Shown here: piece by piece, positions 36,750-47,317 of the stretch | How positions within the stretch are numbered: position 1 is the first letter of the stretch | How the letters are laid out: each line of letters opens with the position of its first letter | NCBI RefSeq assembly: GCF_003073175.1 | Contig: NZ_QBBX01000003.1 | Span: forward strand, 229,919-278,342 | Length of the DNA: 48,424 bases | Direction of reading: 5' to 3' | Source of the DNA: Peribacillus acanthi | GTDB lineage: Bacteria; Bacillota; Bacilli; Bacillales; DSM-1321 | Program-made: the position numbers and the translations under genes | The notes under the pieces: generated by a model | Databases searched by the model: none | Told to the model about the DNA's origin: nothing | What the model saw: the letters and a program-made list of their open reading frames with translations, nothing else

Positions 36750-38960
36750 ATGGATTTATCGATATTAATTGAGAAAGCGAAAAACCTACTTCAAAACAAG
36801 ATTTTTCAAATGCTGTTATTTTTAATGCTAGGCTTCATCTCTTTTTTTCTAATGTTTTCTAATGTGAAACCGGAAAAAGTGGATGTTCGTCTCCTCGAGG
36901 CATCTCCTCAAACTATTCGTGCTCCTAAAACAATCGAAGATATTGAGAAAACTGAATCGGAGAAACAGAATATTTTAAAAAGTGTAGAAGATGAGTATGT
37001 TTTAAAAAGAGAAGTTACACAAAACCGTTTAGACTTACTGACCTCTATATTCGATGCAGTGAAAGAGGTTCAATCTGAAAAGGAAAGCCTTTTAGAGCAA
37101 CAGGAAAAAATTAAGCAATTAAACGATCAGGCGTCGGAAGAAACTACGAAGCTACCTGATGTTAAGATACCTACTGCTGATGAACAGTTGAATTCGGTGA
37201 AGAAAAAAATGACTGATGACATTAATAAGTCATTACCTGATTGGGTTTATCGGTCAATGATTGAAGCTGCTCCTTCTGAATTACAAACAGCTCAAGACAT
37301 AACACTTACAGCTGTAAATACGGTTATGAGCAAACAGGTTCAAGCAGATCAAGTAGAGAATGCTAAAAAGAACGTTGAACAACAATTGCAATACACAAGT
37401 CTGAATGCCGATTTACGAAGAGCATCTATAGAATTAGGTAGATTCGCTGTTACGCAAAATTATTTCCTAGACCGAGATAAAACGGAAATAGCAAGACAAA
37501 AAGCAATTGAAAGTGTTGAACCGATAAAAATTTTGCAAGGACAAGTAATCGTAGAACAAGGGCAGTTAGTTGATCGTGAAATTTATAGACAACTGGAATT
37601 AACTGGATTGTTAGATAAGAAAAATTCAATATTACCTTTTATCGGCCTAGGTTCTTTCCTTTTATTATTAATGGGAGCCCTGTATTATTACTTTCAAAAC
37701 TATATTGATGGTAATGAAGATAACAATAAAACAACTCAGCTTCTTATTTTTAGTCTTGTATTTTTGTTAGCCATTATTATTATGAAAACCCTTAGCCTTT
37801 TTACTAAAAATGATTTAATTGAATCAGGCTACTTTTTCCCTGCGGCTATGGGTGCAATGCTGATAAAGATTCTTTTAAGTGATCGTTTTGCTACAGCATT
37901 TACGATAGTGATGAGTTTGTATGCGACACTCATTTTTAACGTCGGCACAACAAGCCAGTTGAATTACACGATAGGAATTTATGTTTTATTAAGTGGGTTG
38001 GCTGGAATATTGTTATTGTCATCGCGAAACTTCCGCTCGAAAATCTTACAGGCGGGGGTACTTCTGTCTTTAGTTAATTTAATGATCATTTTTTCAATCT
38101 TGTTTATAATAGATGTTCAATTTAGTAATATGGAATATGCATTTTATACATTGGCTGCATTTGTTTCGGGTCTAGTTTCTTCAGTATTGACAATAGGATT
38201 GTTGCCATTTTTTGAAGCTGGTTTTGGGATTATTTCAACAATTAAATTGATTGAGTTGTCTAATCCAAACCATCCTTTGTTAAGAAAAATCCTCACTGAA
38301 GCCCCTGGTACCTATCATCATAGTGTAATGGTTGCAAATCTGGCAGAAGCAGCCTGTGAGGCTATTGGTGCGAATGGATTATTAGCACGCGTTGGCTGTT
38401 ATTATCATGATATCGGAAAAACGAAAAGACCTCAGTTCTTTATTGAAAACCAAATGAATATAGAAAACCCACATGATCGGTTAGCGCCAGCAACTAGCAA
38501 AGATATTATAGTTGCACATGCAATAGATGGTGGTAAGATGTTAAGACGGCATAAAATGCCGCAGGAAATAATTGATATCGCAGAACAGCATCATGGTACG
38601 ACCTTATTGAAGTTCTTTTATCATAAAGCTGTTAATGATGGAGAAAATGTTAGTGAATTAGAATATCGTTATCCTGGTCCTAAGGCACAGACAAAAGAAA
38701 CAGCTATTATTGGTATTGCAGATAGTGTAGAAGCGGCAGTCCGTTCATTAAAACAGCCTACTCCTGATAACATTAAAAAGCTCGTGAAAAGTATTATTCA
38801 AGATCGCCTTAAGGACGAGCAATTCGATGAATGTGATATCACGATGAAGGAATTGAATATTGTCGAAAAATCATTGTGCGAAACGATGAATGGAATTTTT
38901 CACTCACGTATCGAGTATCCAGAATTCAATAAAACCAATCCAAAGGAAGGTGATAAATAA
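36750..38960 (+). CDS. pgpH: Cyclic-di-AMP phosphodiesterase PgpH (7TM-HD)
   Basis: 736-residue membrane protein with an N-terminal anchor helix (about 18-38), an extracellular 7TMR-HDED domain (about 45-285), seven transmembrane helices (about 290-485) and a cytoplasmic HD domain. The HD metal ligands are in [11 protein letters not shown] (about 524), YYHDIGKT (about 553, the H-D pair) and HAIDGG/EQHHGT. The family hydrolyses c-di-AMP to pApA. GGGAGG precedes ATG 36750. Its TAA overlaps the ybeY ATG (TAATG). Confidence 0.95.
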   Translation: MDLSILIEKAKNLLQNKIFQMLLFLMLGFISFFLMFSNVKPEKVDVRLLEASPQTIRAPKTIEDIEKTESEKQNILKSVEDEYVLKREVTQNRLDLLTSIFDAVKEVQSEKESLLEQQEKIKQLNDQASEETTKLPDVKIPTADEQLNSVKKKMTDDINKSLPDWVYRSMIEAAPSELQTAQDITLTAVNTVMSKQVQADQVENAKKNVEQQLQYTSLNADLRRASIELGRFAVTQNYFLDRDKTEIARQKAIESVEPIKILQGQVIVEQGQLVDREIYRQLELTGLLDKKNSILPFIGLGSFLLLLMGALYYYFQNYIDGNEDNNKTTQLLIFSLVFLLAIIIMKTLSLFTKNDLIESGYFFPAAMGAMLIKILLSDRFATAFTIVMSLYATLIFNVGTTSQLNYTIGIYVLLSGLAGILLLSSRNFRSKILQAGVLLSLVNLMIIFSILFIIDVQFSNMEYAFYTLAAFVSGLVSSVLTIGLLPFFEAGFGIISTIKLIELSNPNHPLLRKILTEAPGTYHHSVMVANLAEAACEAIGANGLLARVGCYYHDIGKTKRPQFFIENQMNIENPHDRLAPATSKDIIVAHAIDGGKMLRRHKMPQEIIDIAEQHHGTTLLKFFYHKAVNDGENVSELEYRYPGPKAQTKETAIIGIADSVEAAVRSLKQPTPDNIKKLVKSIIQDRLKDEQFDECDITMKELNIVEKSLCETMNGIFHSRIEYPEFNKTNPKEGDK

Positions 38961-39430
38961 TGAGATTAAATATAGATTTCACAGATGAAACGAATCTTGT
39001 ACAAGAAAAAGATATTGACTTAGTGAGTAGCGTTTTACAATTTGCTGCTGAGAAAGAAAATATTGAACCTGATACGGAAATTTCGATTACTTTTGTAGAT
39101 AATAATCAAATTAGGGAAATTAACAAAGAGTATCGTGGTAAAGATACTCCAACTGATGTTATTTCATTCGCTATGGAAGAAATGGGAGAAGATGAAATAC
39201 AGATAGTTGGAATGGAGCTGCCTAGAGTTTTGGGAGATATTATTATTTCTATTGATCGGACAAAGGAACAGGCAGAAGATTATGGTCATTCTTTCGAAAG
39301 GGAACTTGGATTTTTAGCACTTCATGGTTTCCTACATTTACTTGGCTATGACCATATGACAGAAGCTGATGAGAAAAAAATGTTCTCAAAACAAAAGGAT
39401 ATTTTGGATGCTTATGGACTACAAAGATAA
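38960..39430 (+). CDS. ybeY: Endoribonuclease YbeY
   Basis: 156-residue zinc metallo-RNase for 16S rRNA maturation and quality control. The signature H122-x3-H126-x5-H132 ([11 protein letters not shown]) is complete, and the conserved arginine is in the [13 protein letters not shown] segment. The start overlaps the pgpH stop, and the 3' end overlaps dgkA by 17 nt. B. subtilis name yqfG. Confidence 0.96.
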   Translation: MRLNIDFTDETNLVQEKDIDLVSSVLQFAAEKENIEPDTEISITFVDNNQIREINKEYRGKDTPTDVISFAMEEMGEDEIQIVGMELPRVLGDIIISIDRTKEQAEDYGHSFERELGFLALHGFLHLLGYDHMTEADEKKMFSKQKDILDAYGLQR

Positions 39431-39797
39431 AAAGTACGTTCCATATAGACTTTCTCGTAGTTTTGGCTTTGCCATTTACGGCATTTTCCATACAGTTAAA
39501 AATGAGCGCAATATGCAAATACATGTTTTTGTTGCTGCTGTAACAATAATATTAGGCTGTATGCTTCCTTTATCTTACATAGAGTGGCTATTCATTTTTT
39601 CAGCAATCGGAGGTACTTTATCATTAGAACTAGTCAATACGGCCATTGAAAATACAGTGGATTTAGTAACTGAAGAAAAACATCCACTAGCAAAAATAGC
39701 CAAAGATGTGGCAGCAGGAGCCGTGCTTATTTATGCGCTTTATTCGGTCATTGTAGGCTGTATCATTTTCTTACCTAAAATTTATCAATATTTATAA
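39414..39797 (+). CDS. dgkA: Undecaprenol kinase (diacylglycerol kinase family)
   Basis: 127-residue trimeric membrane kinase. Gram-positive members phosphorylate undecaprenol, recycling the cell-wall lipid carrier. Catalytic-region motifs [14 protein letters not shown] (residues 71-84) and [17 protein letters not shown] are intact, and there are three transmembrane helices. I start at ATG 39414 ([14 protein letters not shown]) by family alignment; the longer frame from 39369 lies within ybeY. In B. subtilis cdd follows here; it is absent in this genome. Confidence 0.94.
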   Translation: MDYKDKKYVPYRLSRSFGFAIYGIFHTVKNERNMQIHVFVAAVTIILGCMLPLSYIEWLFIFSAIGGTLSLELVNTAIENTVDLVTEEKHPLAKIAKDVAAGAVLIYALYSVIVGCIIFLPKIYQYL

Positions 39798-39886
39798 AAC
39801 AGTCCATTTTTAAAAACACCATAGATCATTCAATTTTAATGTTAGAAAATTCTGACAAAAAGATTACACTTTTGCTACATTCTACA

Positions 39887-39921
39887 TTAGACAAGGGGAT
39901 TAATGTAAAATATGTTTACAT
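39887..39921 (+). promoter_or_regulatory. Candidate promoter with overlapping palindrome upstream of era
   Basis: Inverted repeat ATGTAAA-ATATG-TTTACAT (39903-39921), two perfect 7-nt arms. It covers a weak -10 TATGTT (39911-39916) with TTAGAC (39887-39892) as a possible -35 at 18 nt. This is a plausible repressor site; no regulator is known to me. Confidence 0.35.
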
Positions 39922-39997
39922 CCTCTATGGTCTACTTAAATTAAAGATGATGCAAAGAACTTAAATAATATCATGACCAATATCACCGGAGGATTAC

Positions 39998-40906
39998 ATG
40001 ACAACTAAACAAGGCTATAAATCAGGATTCATATCAATCATTGGACGCCCTAATGTAGGGAAATCAACTTTTCTAAATAGGGTTATCGGTCAAAAAATCG
40101 CTATAATGAGTGATAAACCACAAACGACTAGGAATAAAGTTCAAGGGGTATTAACCGTAAATGACGCTCAAATGATATTTATTGACACTCCAGGGATTCA
40201 CAAACCGAAGCATAAGCTTGGTGAATTCATGATGAAGGTCGCAACCAATACCTTAAAAGGAGTAGATTTAATCCTCTTCATGGTAAACGCACAAGAAGGT
40301 TGGGGACGTGGGGATGAATTCATTATTGAGAAATTAAAGGAAGTCAAAACACCAGTTTATTTAGTTATTAATAAAATAGATCAAGTTCATCCTGATGCTT
40401 TATTACCGCTTATTGAAAAGTATAAGGAGCATTTCGACTTCCAAGCAGTTGTACCAATATCAGCACTAGAAGGCAATAACGTAGAGACACTGTTGACTCA
40501 AATTAAAGATTTGTTACCTGAAGGTCCACAATATTATCCGGCCGATCAAGTGACTGATCATCCAGAACGATTCATTATTTCAGAGTTAATACGTGAGAAG
40601 GCTCTTCACCTAACGAGAGAGGAAGTTCCTCATTCGATTGCAGTTGCCATAGAATCGATAAAAAAAGATGAAAATGAAAAAATTCACGTGATGGCTACGA
40701 TTGTAATCGAACGTGATTCACAAAAAGGAATAGTCATTGGAAAGCAAGGGAAGATGCTCAAGGAAATTGGCCAGCGTGCTCGGAAGGACATTGAACAATT
40801 ATTAGGATCAAAGGTTTATTTGGAACTATGGGTTAAGGTTCAGAAGGATTGGCGCAACAAAATGTCCCAATTAAGAGATTATGGCTTTAGGGAAGACGAA
40901 TATTAA
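39998..40906 (+). CDS. era: GTPase Era
   Basis: 302-residue ribosome-assembly GTPase that binds the 3' end of 16S rRNA. G1 GRPNVGKS (16-23), G3 DTPG (64-67) and G4 NKID (about 126) are all present, followed by a C-terminal KH domain with [22 protein letters not shown] stands before ATG 39998. Unlike in B. subtilis it is not directly preceded by cdd but by a 200-nt gap with possible promoter signals. Confidence 0.97.
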   Translation: MTTKQGYKSGFISIIGRPNVGKSTFLNRVIGQKIAIMSDKPQTTRNKVQGVLTVNDAQMIFIDTPGIHKPKHKLGEFMMKVATNTLKGVDLILFMVNAQEGWGRGDEFIIEKLKEVKTPVYLVINKIDQVHPDALLPLIEKYKEHFDFQAVVPISALEGNNVETLLTQIKDLLPEGPQYYPADQVTDHPERFIISELIREKALHLTREEVPHSIAVAIESIKKDENEKIHVMATIVIERDSQKGIVIGKQGKMLKEIGQRARKDIEQLLGSKVYLELWVKVQKDWRNKMSQLRDYGFREDEY

Positions 40907-41061
40907 TATTGTTCATTGCAGTTCGTGTGTACATGGAAGTACCATTCTTGAAACTTGGCTTTTTTACCAAATTTGTTTCTCATGAAAAACTATAACATCG
41001 GTCAAGATAATCTTAAGGTTTGGGATTTACATGCTAGTTTTACACGAAAGGTGGGCTTAAC

Positions 41062-41205
41062 ATGTTAGATTTTACTTGGAAGGTTTTTTCGCAGACGGGT
41101 AACATTGACACCTATTTACTGTTTAAAGAGCTACAAGTGGAGAGACAAGACGGACCCGATTTGATTCAAGAAGAGCTAGCAGAAGTGGATTTTCCAATCT
41201 CCTAA
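41062..41205 (+). CDS. yqzL: YqzL family protein, 47 aa
   Basis: Small frame beginning [20 protein letters not shown] and ending LAEVDFPIS, clearly the conserved YqzL protein that sits between era and recO in many Bacillota. AAGGTGGG lies 7-8 nt upstream. The function is unknown. The invariant-looking [14 protein letters not shown]-type core and acidic tail suggest a small soluble binding protein; its place near recO is the only clue. Confidence 0.93.
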   Translation: MLDFTWKVFSQTGNIDTYLLFKELQVERQDGPDLIQEELAEVDFPIS

Positions 41206-41240
41206 TTAAGATGATCAGGCTGCATGGAAGGTGGCTTGTC

Positions 41241-41993
41241 TTGTTACAAAAATGTGAAGGCATCGTCATTCGCCGGACAGACTATGGAGAAAATAATAAA
41301 ATTATTACCATCTATACAAGAGAATTAGGGAAAGTAGGAGTGATGGCAAGAGGGGCAAATAAGCCAAGCAGCAGACTCTCTTCTGTCACTCAATTATTTT
41401 ACTATGGATATTTTCTGTTTCAGTCCTCAACAGGGTTAGGTAGCTTAAATCAGGGTGAATCCATTGATTCGTTCCGACATATTCGAGAAGATATTGTGGC
41501 AACTGCCTATGCTTCATTTGTAGTTGAACTATTAGATAAGGCAACGGATGATAAAAAGCCTAACCCATTTTTGTTTGAATTATTGTATCAAACACTGCAT
41601 TACATAGACGAAGGATATGACGCGGAGATTTTGGCTTTTATCTTTGAAATGAAACTCCTGCCATTATTCGGATTAAAACCGATTTTAGATTATTGTGCCG
41701 CATGTGGTTCAACAGAAGGTGAATTTTCGTTTTCCATCAAGGAAGGCGGTTTTCTCTGCCATAGATGTTTAGAAAAAGATCCTTACCATAAAAAAATATC
41801 TCAACAAGTCGTTAGATTACTGCGTTTGTTTTATTATTTCGATTTGAATCGTTTAGGGAATATCTCATTGAAAGATGAGACGAAATCACAAATCAGGACG
41901 ATTTTGGATACTTACTATGATGAATATGCTGGTGTTCAGTTAAAGTCTAAAAAATTTTTAAAACAAATGGACCAACTAAAGGGGTTTTTTTAA
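41241..41993 (+). CDS. recO: DNA repair protein RecO
   Basis: 250-residue recombination mediator that loads RecA with RecR in the RecFOR pathway. The N-terminal OB fold ([17 protein letters not shown]...) is followed by a helical domain and a four-cysteine zinc site (CAACGSTEG with the later CHRC). I choose TTG 41241, since AAGGTGG at 41228-41234 is 6 nt upstream and the protein then starts MLQKCEGIV like the family; the ATG at 41211 lacks such a site. Confidence 0.94.
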   Translation: MLQKCEGIVIRRTDYGENNKIITIYTRELGKVGVMARGANKPSSRLSSVTQLFYYGYFLFQSSTGLGSLNQGESIDSFRHIREDIVATAYASFVVELLDKATDDKKPNPFLFELLYQTLHYIDEGYDAEILAFIFEMKLLPLFGLKPILDYCAACGSTEGEFSFSIKEGGFLCHRCLEKDPYHKKISQQVVRLLRLFYYFDLNRLGNISLKDETKSQIRTILDTYYDEYAGVQLKSKKFLKQMDQLKGFF

Positions 41994-42015
41994 TTTTTAA
42001 AATTTATGGTCGCTG

Positions 42016-42044
42016 TTGACAATCATCAAGTGGTTGTATAAAAT
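42016..42044 (+). promoter_or_regulatory. SigA promoter of the glyQS T-box transcript
   Basis: Perfect -35 TTGACA (42016-42021), a 17-nt spacer and -10 TAAAAT (42039-42044). The start should be near 42051, just before the T-box leader. Confidence 0.82.
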
Positions 42045-42050
42045 GCATAT

Positions 42051-42271
42051 TATTAAAATAGTTGCGACGAAGGAAAGGAGTACCTGTCATTTCTATAAAA
42101 GCGAACCTGGGATGGTGTAAGCCAGGGTATAGAGCGTCAGGGAAGGGCATTCCGGAGCAAATGAAGCCTATTATTTAGGCAAAAAGAGGTCGTCCAATGA
42201 CGGCAAATAGGGTGGAACCGCGGGTAAACTCTCGTCCCTATGCTTTAAGGCATAGGGATGGGAGTTTTTTG
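42051..42271 (+). ncRNA. T-box leader (glycine) controlling glyQS
   Basis: Contains the invariant T-box sequence AGGGTGGAACCGCGGG (42209-42224). A distal Stem I portion has GGGATGGTGTAAGCC (from about 42111). The terminator 42227-42271 pairs CTCTCGTCCCTATGC with GCATAGGGATGGGAG and then has six T. Uncharged tRNA-Gly binding would stabilise the antiterminator and allow glyQS expression. A GGC at 42146-42148 is a candidate specifier codon, fitting glycine; I could not fold Stem I rigorously. Confidence 0.93.
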
Positions 42272-42290
42272 TTTTATTCTTTAAGAAAAA

Positions 42291-42400
42291 ATAAAGTGGT
42301 AGCTAAGAAGTAAATTGGCGAAGTGACTAATTTTAACTAATTTTAGTACTAAAGTATAAGTGCAAAATGGTTCTTGCCTATCAAGTTTTCTTATAGTGAA
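42291..42400 (+). repeat. Dispersed intergenic repeat, copy C
   Basis: Third copy, with GGTAGCTAAGAAGTAA, then ACTAATTTTA duplicated in tandem (about 42325-42347), TACTAAAGTATAAGTGCAA and a diverged 3' end ...TATCAAGTTTTCT. It lacks the TTGGCGCTAG block of A and B. It lies between the T-box terminator and glyQ, inside the glyQS mRNA leader. Confidence 0.7.
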
Positions 42401-42438
42401 AATTCCGCCCCTACGCGATAAAATTTTGGAGGTGCTTT

Positions 42439-43329
42439 ATGAATATTCAAAACATGATATTAACATTGCAAAAGCATTGGTCTGAACATGGTTGTATCCT
42501 AATGCAAGCATATGACACTGAAAAAGGTGCAGGGACAATGAGTCCTTATACATTCCTTAGAGCCATTGGGCCAGAACCTTGGAATGTTGCTTACGTAGAG
42601 CCATCAAGACGGCCGGCGGATGGTCGATATGGAGAGAATCCAAATCGTCTATATCAACACCATCAATTCCAAGTGATTATGAAACCTTCCCCTGATAACA
42701 TTCAGGAAATATATTTAGATTCCTTACGAGCACTTGGCATCAATCCTTTAGAGCATGATATCCGTTTCGTAGAAGATAACTGGGAGAATCCATCTCTAGG
42801 ATGCGCGGGACTTGGTTGGGAAGTATGGTTGGATGGAATGGAAATCACTCAATTTACCTATTTCCAACAAGTAGGTGGCTTGGAGTGTAAACCAGTATCT
42901 GTTGAGATCACCTATGGTATCGAGAGACTTGCATCTTATATACAAGATAAAGAAAATGTATTCGATTTGGAATGGACTAACGGTTTTACAGTTCGAGATA
43001 TTTTTGGTCAGCCAGAGTATGAACATTCAAAGTACACCTTTGAAACATCAGATACGGAGATGCTTTTCTCACTGTTCTCTATCTATGAAAAAGAAGCACA
43101 TAGACAAATGGAAGAGGGTTTAGTTCATCCAGCCTATGATTATGTATTAAAGTGTTCCCATACATTCAATTTACTTGATGCAAAAGGTGCCATTTCTGTA
43201 ACAGAAAGAACGGGTTATATTGCAAGATGTCGTAACCTTGCACGTAAAGTTGCAAAGACATTTTATGATGAGAGAGAGAAGCTTGGCTTCCCAATCTTAA
43301 ACAAGAAGGGAGAGGGTACTAATGAGTAA
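42439..43329 (+). CDS. glyQ: Glycyl-tRNA synthetase alpha subunit
   Basis: 296-residue alpha subunit of the bacterial alpha2-beta2 GlyRS, with class II catalytic motifs: [20 protein letters not shown], the motif 2 region around [19 protein letters not shown] and motif 3 in the [10 protein letters not shown] stretch. GGAGG stands before ATG 42439. It is under the T-box and overlaps glyS by 8 nt. Confidence 0.97.
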   Translation: MNIQNMILTLQKHWSEHGCILMQAYDTEKGAGTMSPYTFLRAIGPEPWNVAYVEPSRRPADGRYGENPNRLYQHHQFQVIMKPSPDNIQEIYLDSLRALGINPLEHDIRFVEDNWENPSLGCAGLGWEVWLDGMEITQFTYFQQVGGLECKPVSVEITYGIERLASYIQDKENVFDLEWTNGFTVRDIFGQPEYEHSKYTFETSDTEMLFSLFSIYEKEAHRQMEEGLVHPAYDYVLKCSHTFNLLDAKGAISVTERTGYIARCRNLARKVAKTFYDEREKLGFPILNKKGEGTNE

Positions 43330-45394
43330 TCGTGATTTGTTGATTGAAATCGGTTTGGAAGAAATGCCTGCAAAGGTAGTAACAGCTTCAATTAATCAAT
43401 TTGCCACAAAGGTGGAGAATTGGCTAACAGAAAAAAAGATTTCAATTCAATCTGTAAAGAAATACTCTACTCCTCGCCGATTGGCATTATTAATTAAAGA
43501 TGTCGTAGAAACTCAAGAAGATATTACAGAAGAGGCAAAAGGTCCAGCGAAAAAAATTGCCCTGGATAGTGAGGGGAACTGGTCAAAAGCTGCTATCGGA
43601 TTTACAAGAGGGCAAGGAGTATCAGTCGAAGATATTTTCTTTAAAGAAATTAACGGTGTTGAATATGCACATGTTATGAAATTTACTAAAGGTCAACAAG
43701 TGGTTGAATTACTTCCGGAATTGAAGGAAATTATTACTGGATTGACATTCCCGAAAAACATGCGTTGGGCAAATCAAGATATGCGCTATGTAAGACCAAT
43801 CAAGTGGATTGTTGCTATATTTGGTCAAGATATTATTCCAATGTCCATTACTACAGTGGAATCAGGGAAAGTAACAAATGGTCATCGATTCCTTGGTAAT
43901 ACGATTGTAGTGGATGCTCCAACTTCTTATGAACAACAACTTGAAGAGCAATTTGTAATCGTTGACGCGGAAATTAGAAAGAACATGATAGTTTCTCAAC
44001 TACAAGCTTTGGAAAAAGAAAACGGATGGACAATTCCTGTAGATGAAGACTTGTTGGAAGAGGTAAATAACTTAGTAGAATATCCAACGGCCCTATTTGG
44101 TTCTTTCGAAGAGGAATTCCTAGAGTTACCCGATCGTGTCTTAATTACTTCCATGAAGGAACATCAACGCTATTTCCCTGTAAAAGACAAAGAAGGGAAA
44201 CTCCTTCCGCATTTCGTGACAGTACGAAATGGAAATGATAAAGGATTACAAATTGTAGCTAAAGGAAACGAAAAAGTTCTACGCGCTCGTTTAGCAGACG
44301 CTTCATTCTTCTACCGTGAAGACCAAAAAACAAGTATCGAATCGTCTTTAAAGAAACTTGAAACCATTGTCTACCATGAGGAGATTGGGACGATTTCTCA
44401 AAAAGTAGAACGTGTAAGAACTCTTTCTGCTCAAATAGGTAGAGCTCAGAATATTTCTGAAGCTGAATTGAAATTAACCGATCGTACAGCTCAAATTAGT
44501 AAATTCGATTTAGTGACGAATATGGTATACGAATTCCCTGAATTACAAGGATATATGGGTGAACGTTATGCACGTATGAAAGGGGAAGAAGAGGCAGTAG
44601 CTGTTGCAATTAATGAACATTACATGCCACGACATGCTGAAGATGCTATCCCTAGTAGTACTATTGGTGCGCTTGTAAGTATTGCAGAGAAAATGGACAC
44701 TATTGTTTCTTGCTTTGCAATAGGCATTATCCCAACTGGATCTCAAGATCCTTATGCATTGCGTAGGCAAGCTAGTGGTATTGTTCAAATTCTTTTAGAG
44801 AAACGTTGGTCCCTTACAATTGAGCAACTGCTTAAGCTGAGCTTAGGTTTGGTTGAGGAAAGTGGACTCTTAAAGACTGACCTAACAGAGGTTTATGAAA
44901 ATCTTGTTACATTCTTTAAAGCTAGGGTTAAGCACTTATTGAATGAAAAAGGCATTCGTTATGACTTGATTGATGCGGTGCTAGAAAATGAAATAGGCCA
45001 AATTCACACTCTTGTAGAAAGAGCACAAGTATTGGAAAAGAAAAAAAATGACCCAGAATTTAAAGGATGCATGGAAGCTCTAAGTAGGGTAATGAACATC
45101 GCAGTGAAAAGAACTGTTCCTACAGATGTAAATCCTGAGTTATTCGAAAATGAATATGAAAAGGGATTGTACCAAGCTTTCGAAGTTGTGAAAAATCAAT
45201 ACTATTCTGCTGATAGTGAAGAAGTAAAATACCAACTTCTATTGACTCTAAAGGAACCTATTGAGAATTACTTTGAGCATACGATGGTAATGGCAGAAAA
45301 TGAGGAACTACGTAATAACCGTCTATCCGTTATGCATGTAATGAGCTTAACTATTTCTAGTTTCGCAGCAATGAATAAGGTTTTGACAGCGTAG
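43322..45394 (+). CDS. glyS: Glycyl-tRNA synthetase beta subunit
   Basis: 690-residue beta subunit that recognises tRNA-Gly. It begins [20 protein letters not shown] and includes the [18 protein letters not shown] and [19 protein letters not shown] segments typical of GlyS, an HD-like region ([10 protein letters not shown]...) and a C-terminal anticodon-binding domain. Translation is coupled to glyQ by an 8-nt overlap. The frame is intact and the length normal. Confidence 0.97.
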   Translation: MSNRDLLIEIGLEEMPAKVVTASINQFATKVENWLTEKKISIQSVKKYSTPRRLALLIKDVVETQEDITEEAKGPAKKIALDSEGNWSKAAIGFTRGQGVSVEDIFFKEINGVEYAHVMKFTKGQQVVELLPELKEIITGLTFPKNMRWANQDMRYVRPIKWIVAIFGQDIIPMSITTVESGKVTNGHRFLGNTIVVDAPTSYEQQLEEQFVIVDAEIRKNMIVSQLQALEKENGWTIPVDEDLLEEVNNLVEYPTALFGSFEEEFLELPDRVLITSMKEHQRYFPVKDKEGKLLPHFVTVRNGNDKGLQIVAKGNEKVLRARLADASFFYREDQKTSIESSLKKLETIVYHEEIGTISQKVERVRTLSAQIGRAQNISEAELKLTDRTAQISKFDLVTNMVYEFPELQGYMGERYARMKGEEEAVAVAINEHYMPRHAEDAIPSSTIGALVSIAEKMDTIVSCFAIGIIPTGSQDPYALRRQASGIVQILLEKRWSLTIEQLLKLSLGLVEESGLLKTDLTEVYENLVTFFKARVKHLLNEKGIRYDLIDAVLENEIGQIHTLVERAQVLEKKKNDPEFKGCMEALSRVMNIAVKRTVPTDVNPELFENEYEKGLYQAFEVVKNQYYSADSEEVKYQLLLTLKEPIENYFEHTMVMAENEELRNNRLSVMHVMSLTISSFAAMNKVLTA

Positions 45395-45400
45395 GTAATT

Positions 45401-45450
45401 AAGAGGTGAAAAAGGAGTGATGAAATATATCTCTACCTTTTCACCTCTTT
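45401..45450 (+). terminator. Hairpin after glyS, probable terminator
   Basis: AAGAGGTGAAAA (45401-45412) pairs with TTTTCACCTCTT (45438-45449) around a loop of about 25 nt. The following tract TATATTT is only modestly T-rich. Confidence 0.65.
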
Positions 45451-45668
45451 ATATTTACCTCTTAAGTTTGTAAAATACATAGGCTAATTTCTGCCACCCA
45501 TACAGTAGTTGAGACGGAAAATTCTGCAACATTCCAAGAAATTGAATCCACCTGGAAAATTGCGATGGGACATGAGAATTAGGTGAGTGGTTCGGTCCGT
45601 TAAAAAAGAGAAGTATTTTGGGAAACTCAAAATTGGTTTTAAACAGAGTAGCTTATTAAAAGATAAAT

Positions 45669-45696
45669 TTGCAGCAACTCATAAAAAGGTTATAAT
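45669..45696 (+). promoter_or_regulatory. SigA promoter of ccpN
   Basis: -35 TTGCAG (45669-45674), a 16-nt spacer and perfect -10 TATAAT (45691-45696), 45 nt before the ccpN start. The stretch 45451-45668 between the glyS hairpin and this promoter has no recognised gene; one 38-codon frame there has no start. Confidence 0.75.
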
Positions 45697-45740
45697 ATTC
45701 ATATATAGTATGACGTAATTATGCAATGTGTAGTTGGGTG

Positions 45741-46376
45741 GTGAATATTATCGAACTGAACAAGAGACAGGAGTTAATCCTACAAATCGTTAAAGACCAA
45801 GGTCCAATAACAGGTGAAGCGATCGCCGATCAATTAAATTTAACAAGGGCTACCCTGAGACCTGATTTGGCAATTCTTACAATGGCAGGTTATTTAGATG
45901 CAAGACCTAGAGTGGGATATTTCTATTCTGGAAAATCTGGGACTCAATTATTAACAGACAACCTAAAAAATATTCACGTCAGGGATTATCAATCAATCCC
46001 AGTTGTAATCAATGATAGCATTTCAGTCTATGATGCTATATGCATGATGTTTTTAGAAGATGTGGGAACATTATTTGTTGTAGATCAACAGTCTTATCTT
46101 GTAGGCGTCCTTTCAAGAAAGGATTTATTAAGAGCTAGTATTGGTAAACAAGAACTTTCTAGTATACCAGTCAATATAATAATGACTCGTATGCCAAACA
46201 TAGCCATGTGTGAAAAAGATGATTTGATGATCGACGTAGCAAAAAAGTTGATTGAAAAGCAAATCGATGCATTGCCTGTCGTGAAAAAAGTTGAAAAAGG
46301 TTATGAAGTTACAGGCAGAATTACTAAAACAAATATTACGAAAGCTTTTGTTGCATTAGCTACAGAGGATCTGTAA
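45741..46376 (+). CDS. ccpN: Transcriptional repressor CcpN
   Basis: 211-residue regulator with an N-terminal winged helix (IELNKRQELILQIV, TRATLRPDLAILTMAGYL) and two CBS domains (about 75-130 and 140-205) that sense nucleotides. In B. subtilis it represses the gluconeogenic genes gapB and pckA and the small RNA SR1 on glycolytic carbon. I take GTG 45741 by alignment to the family N-terminus (MxxIELNKRQ); the ATG at 45726 has no ribosome binding site. The start remains slightly uncertain because GGGTG abuts the GTG. Confidence 0.93.
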   Translation: MNIIELNKRQELILQIVKDQGPITGEAIADQLNLTRATLRPDLAILTMAGYLDARPRVGYFYSGKSGTQLLTDNLKNIHVRDYQSIPVVINDSISVYDAICMMFLEDVGTLFVVDQQSYLVGVLSRKDLLRASIGKQELSSIPVNIIMTRMPNIAMCEKDDLMIDVAKKLIEKQIDALPVVKKVEKGYEVTGRITKTNITKAFVALATEDL

Positions 46377-46397
46377 AGATTTGGGGGAGTATATCAT

Positions 46398-47201
46398 ATG
46401 GATTCACCTATAATTTATGTTGTTTCCGATTCAGTCGGTGAAACGGCCGAACTTGTCACAAAAGCAGCTATTAGCCAATTCATTGGCTCTGATTTTTCCA
46501 TTAGAAGAATTCCTTATGTCGAAGACGAAGCCAATGTTGACGAAGTTATCTCACTAGCAAAGCTAAATAAGGCACTCATAGCGTATACGCTGGTTAGGCC
46601 TGTAATTAGAGAATATATGAAAATGCAAGCTGACAAAGAGAATATCTTTGCATTTGATATTATTGGTCCACTTATGGATACACTTCAACAAAGATTTAAC
46701 CTAACACCAGTTCATGAGCCAGGCCTAGTTCGTAAATTGGATGATGATTATTTCAAGAGAGTTGAAGCGATTGAGTTCGCAGTAAAGTACGATGATGGTC
46801 GTGACCCACGTGGAATATTAAGGGCTGATATTGTCCTTGTAGGCGTTTCACGTACATCAAAGACTCCATTGTCCCAATATTTAGCTCATAAAAGGTACAA
46901 AGTAGCGAATGTTCCTCTTGTACCTGAAGTTGAACCGCCAGAAGAACTTTTTCTAGTTCCACCTGAAAAATGCATCGGATTGAAAATCATGCCTGAGAAA
47001 CTGAATCATATTAGAAAAGAACGTCTAAAATCTCTAGGTTTAGGTGATCATGCAATTTATGCTAATATGGAAAGAATTAAAGAGGAACTAAATTATTTTG
47101 AGGGTATTATTGGAAGGTTGAAATGTCCAGTAATCGATGTGACAAACAAAGCAGTCGAAGAAACTGCTAACACGATCATAAACCTTATACAAAAAAAATA
47201 A
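46398..47201 (+). CDS. ppsR: Pyruvate, phosphate dikinase regulatory protein (kinase/pyrophosphorylase)
   Basis: 267-residue DUF299 protein (B. subtilis YqfL). It starts [20 protein letters not shown] and has the P-loop [11 protein letters not shown] (about 149-159). Family members switch PPDK or PEP synthase by ADP-dependent phosphorylation and Pi-dependent dephosphorylation; in B. subtilis YqfL modulates CcpN. It is coupled to ccpN (21 nt) with GGGGGAG upstream. Downstream, an insertion sequence begins about 20 nt after the stop. Confidence 0.95.
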   Translation: MDSPIIYVVSDSVGETAELVTKAAISQFIGSDFSIRRIPYVEDEANVDEVISLAKLNKALIAYTLVRPVIREYMKMQADKENIFAFDIIGPLMDTLQQRFNLTPVHEPGLVRKLDDDYFKRVEAIEFAVKYDDGRDPRGILRADIVLVGVSRTSKTPLSQYLAHKRYKVANVPLVPEVEPPEELFLVPPEKCIGLKIMPEKLNHIRKERLKSLGLGDHAIYANMERIKEELNYFEGIIGRLKCPVIDVTNKAVEETANTIINLIQKK

Positions 47202-47221
47202 AAAAAAGCACTTAGGTGCTT
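47202..47221 (+). terminator. Truncated ppsR terminator stem at the IS junction
   Basis: A-run then AAGCAC-TTAG-GTGCTT (47207-47222 region) forms a short stem directly after ppsR. The T-tract expected next is missing: instead the sequence CAGACTGTAGACAAAC of the insertion element follows. Confidence 0.55.
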
Positions 47222-47222
47222 C

Positions 47223-47271
47223 AGACTGTAGACAAACTCTAAGAATTAAGAGTTTGTCTACAGTCTTTTTT
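47223..47271. terminator. 18-bp hairpin terminator at the IS left end
   Basis: AGACTGTAGACAAACTCT (47223-47240) is perfectly complementary to 47249-47266, with an 8-nt loop and five T after it. It would stop read-through from ppsR into the transposase gene. Confidence 0.85.
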
Positions 47272-47317
47272 CAATTAAAATAATTTATATACTAGATAAT
47301 CCGTTGATTTCCGTTCC

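Noticed and set aside
39369-39413. Longer N-terminus for dgkA starting at 39369
   Set aside because: It lies inside ybeY, and the family N-terminus aligns from the ATG at 39414.
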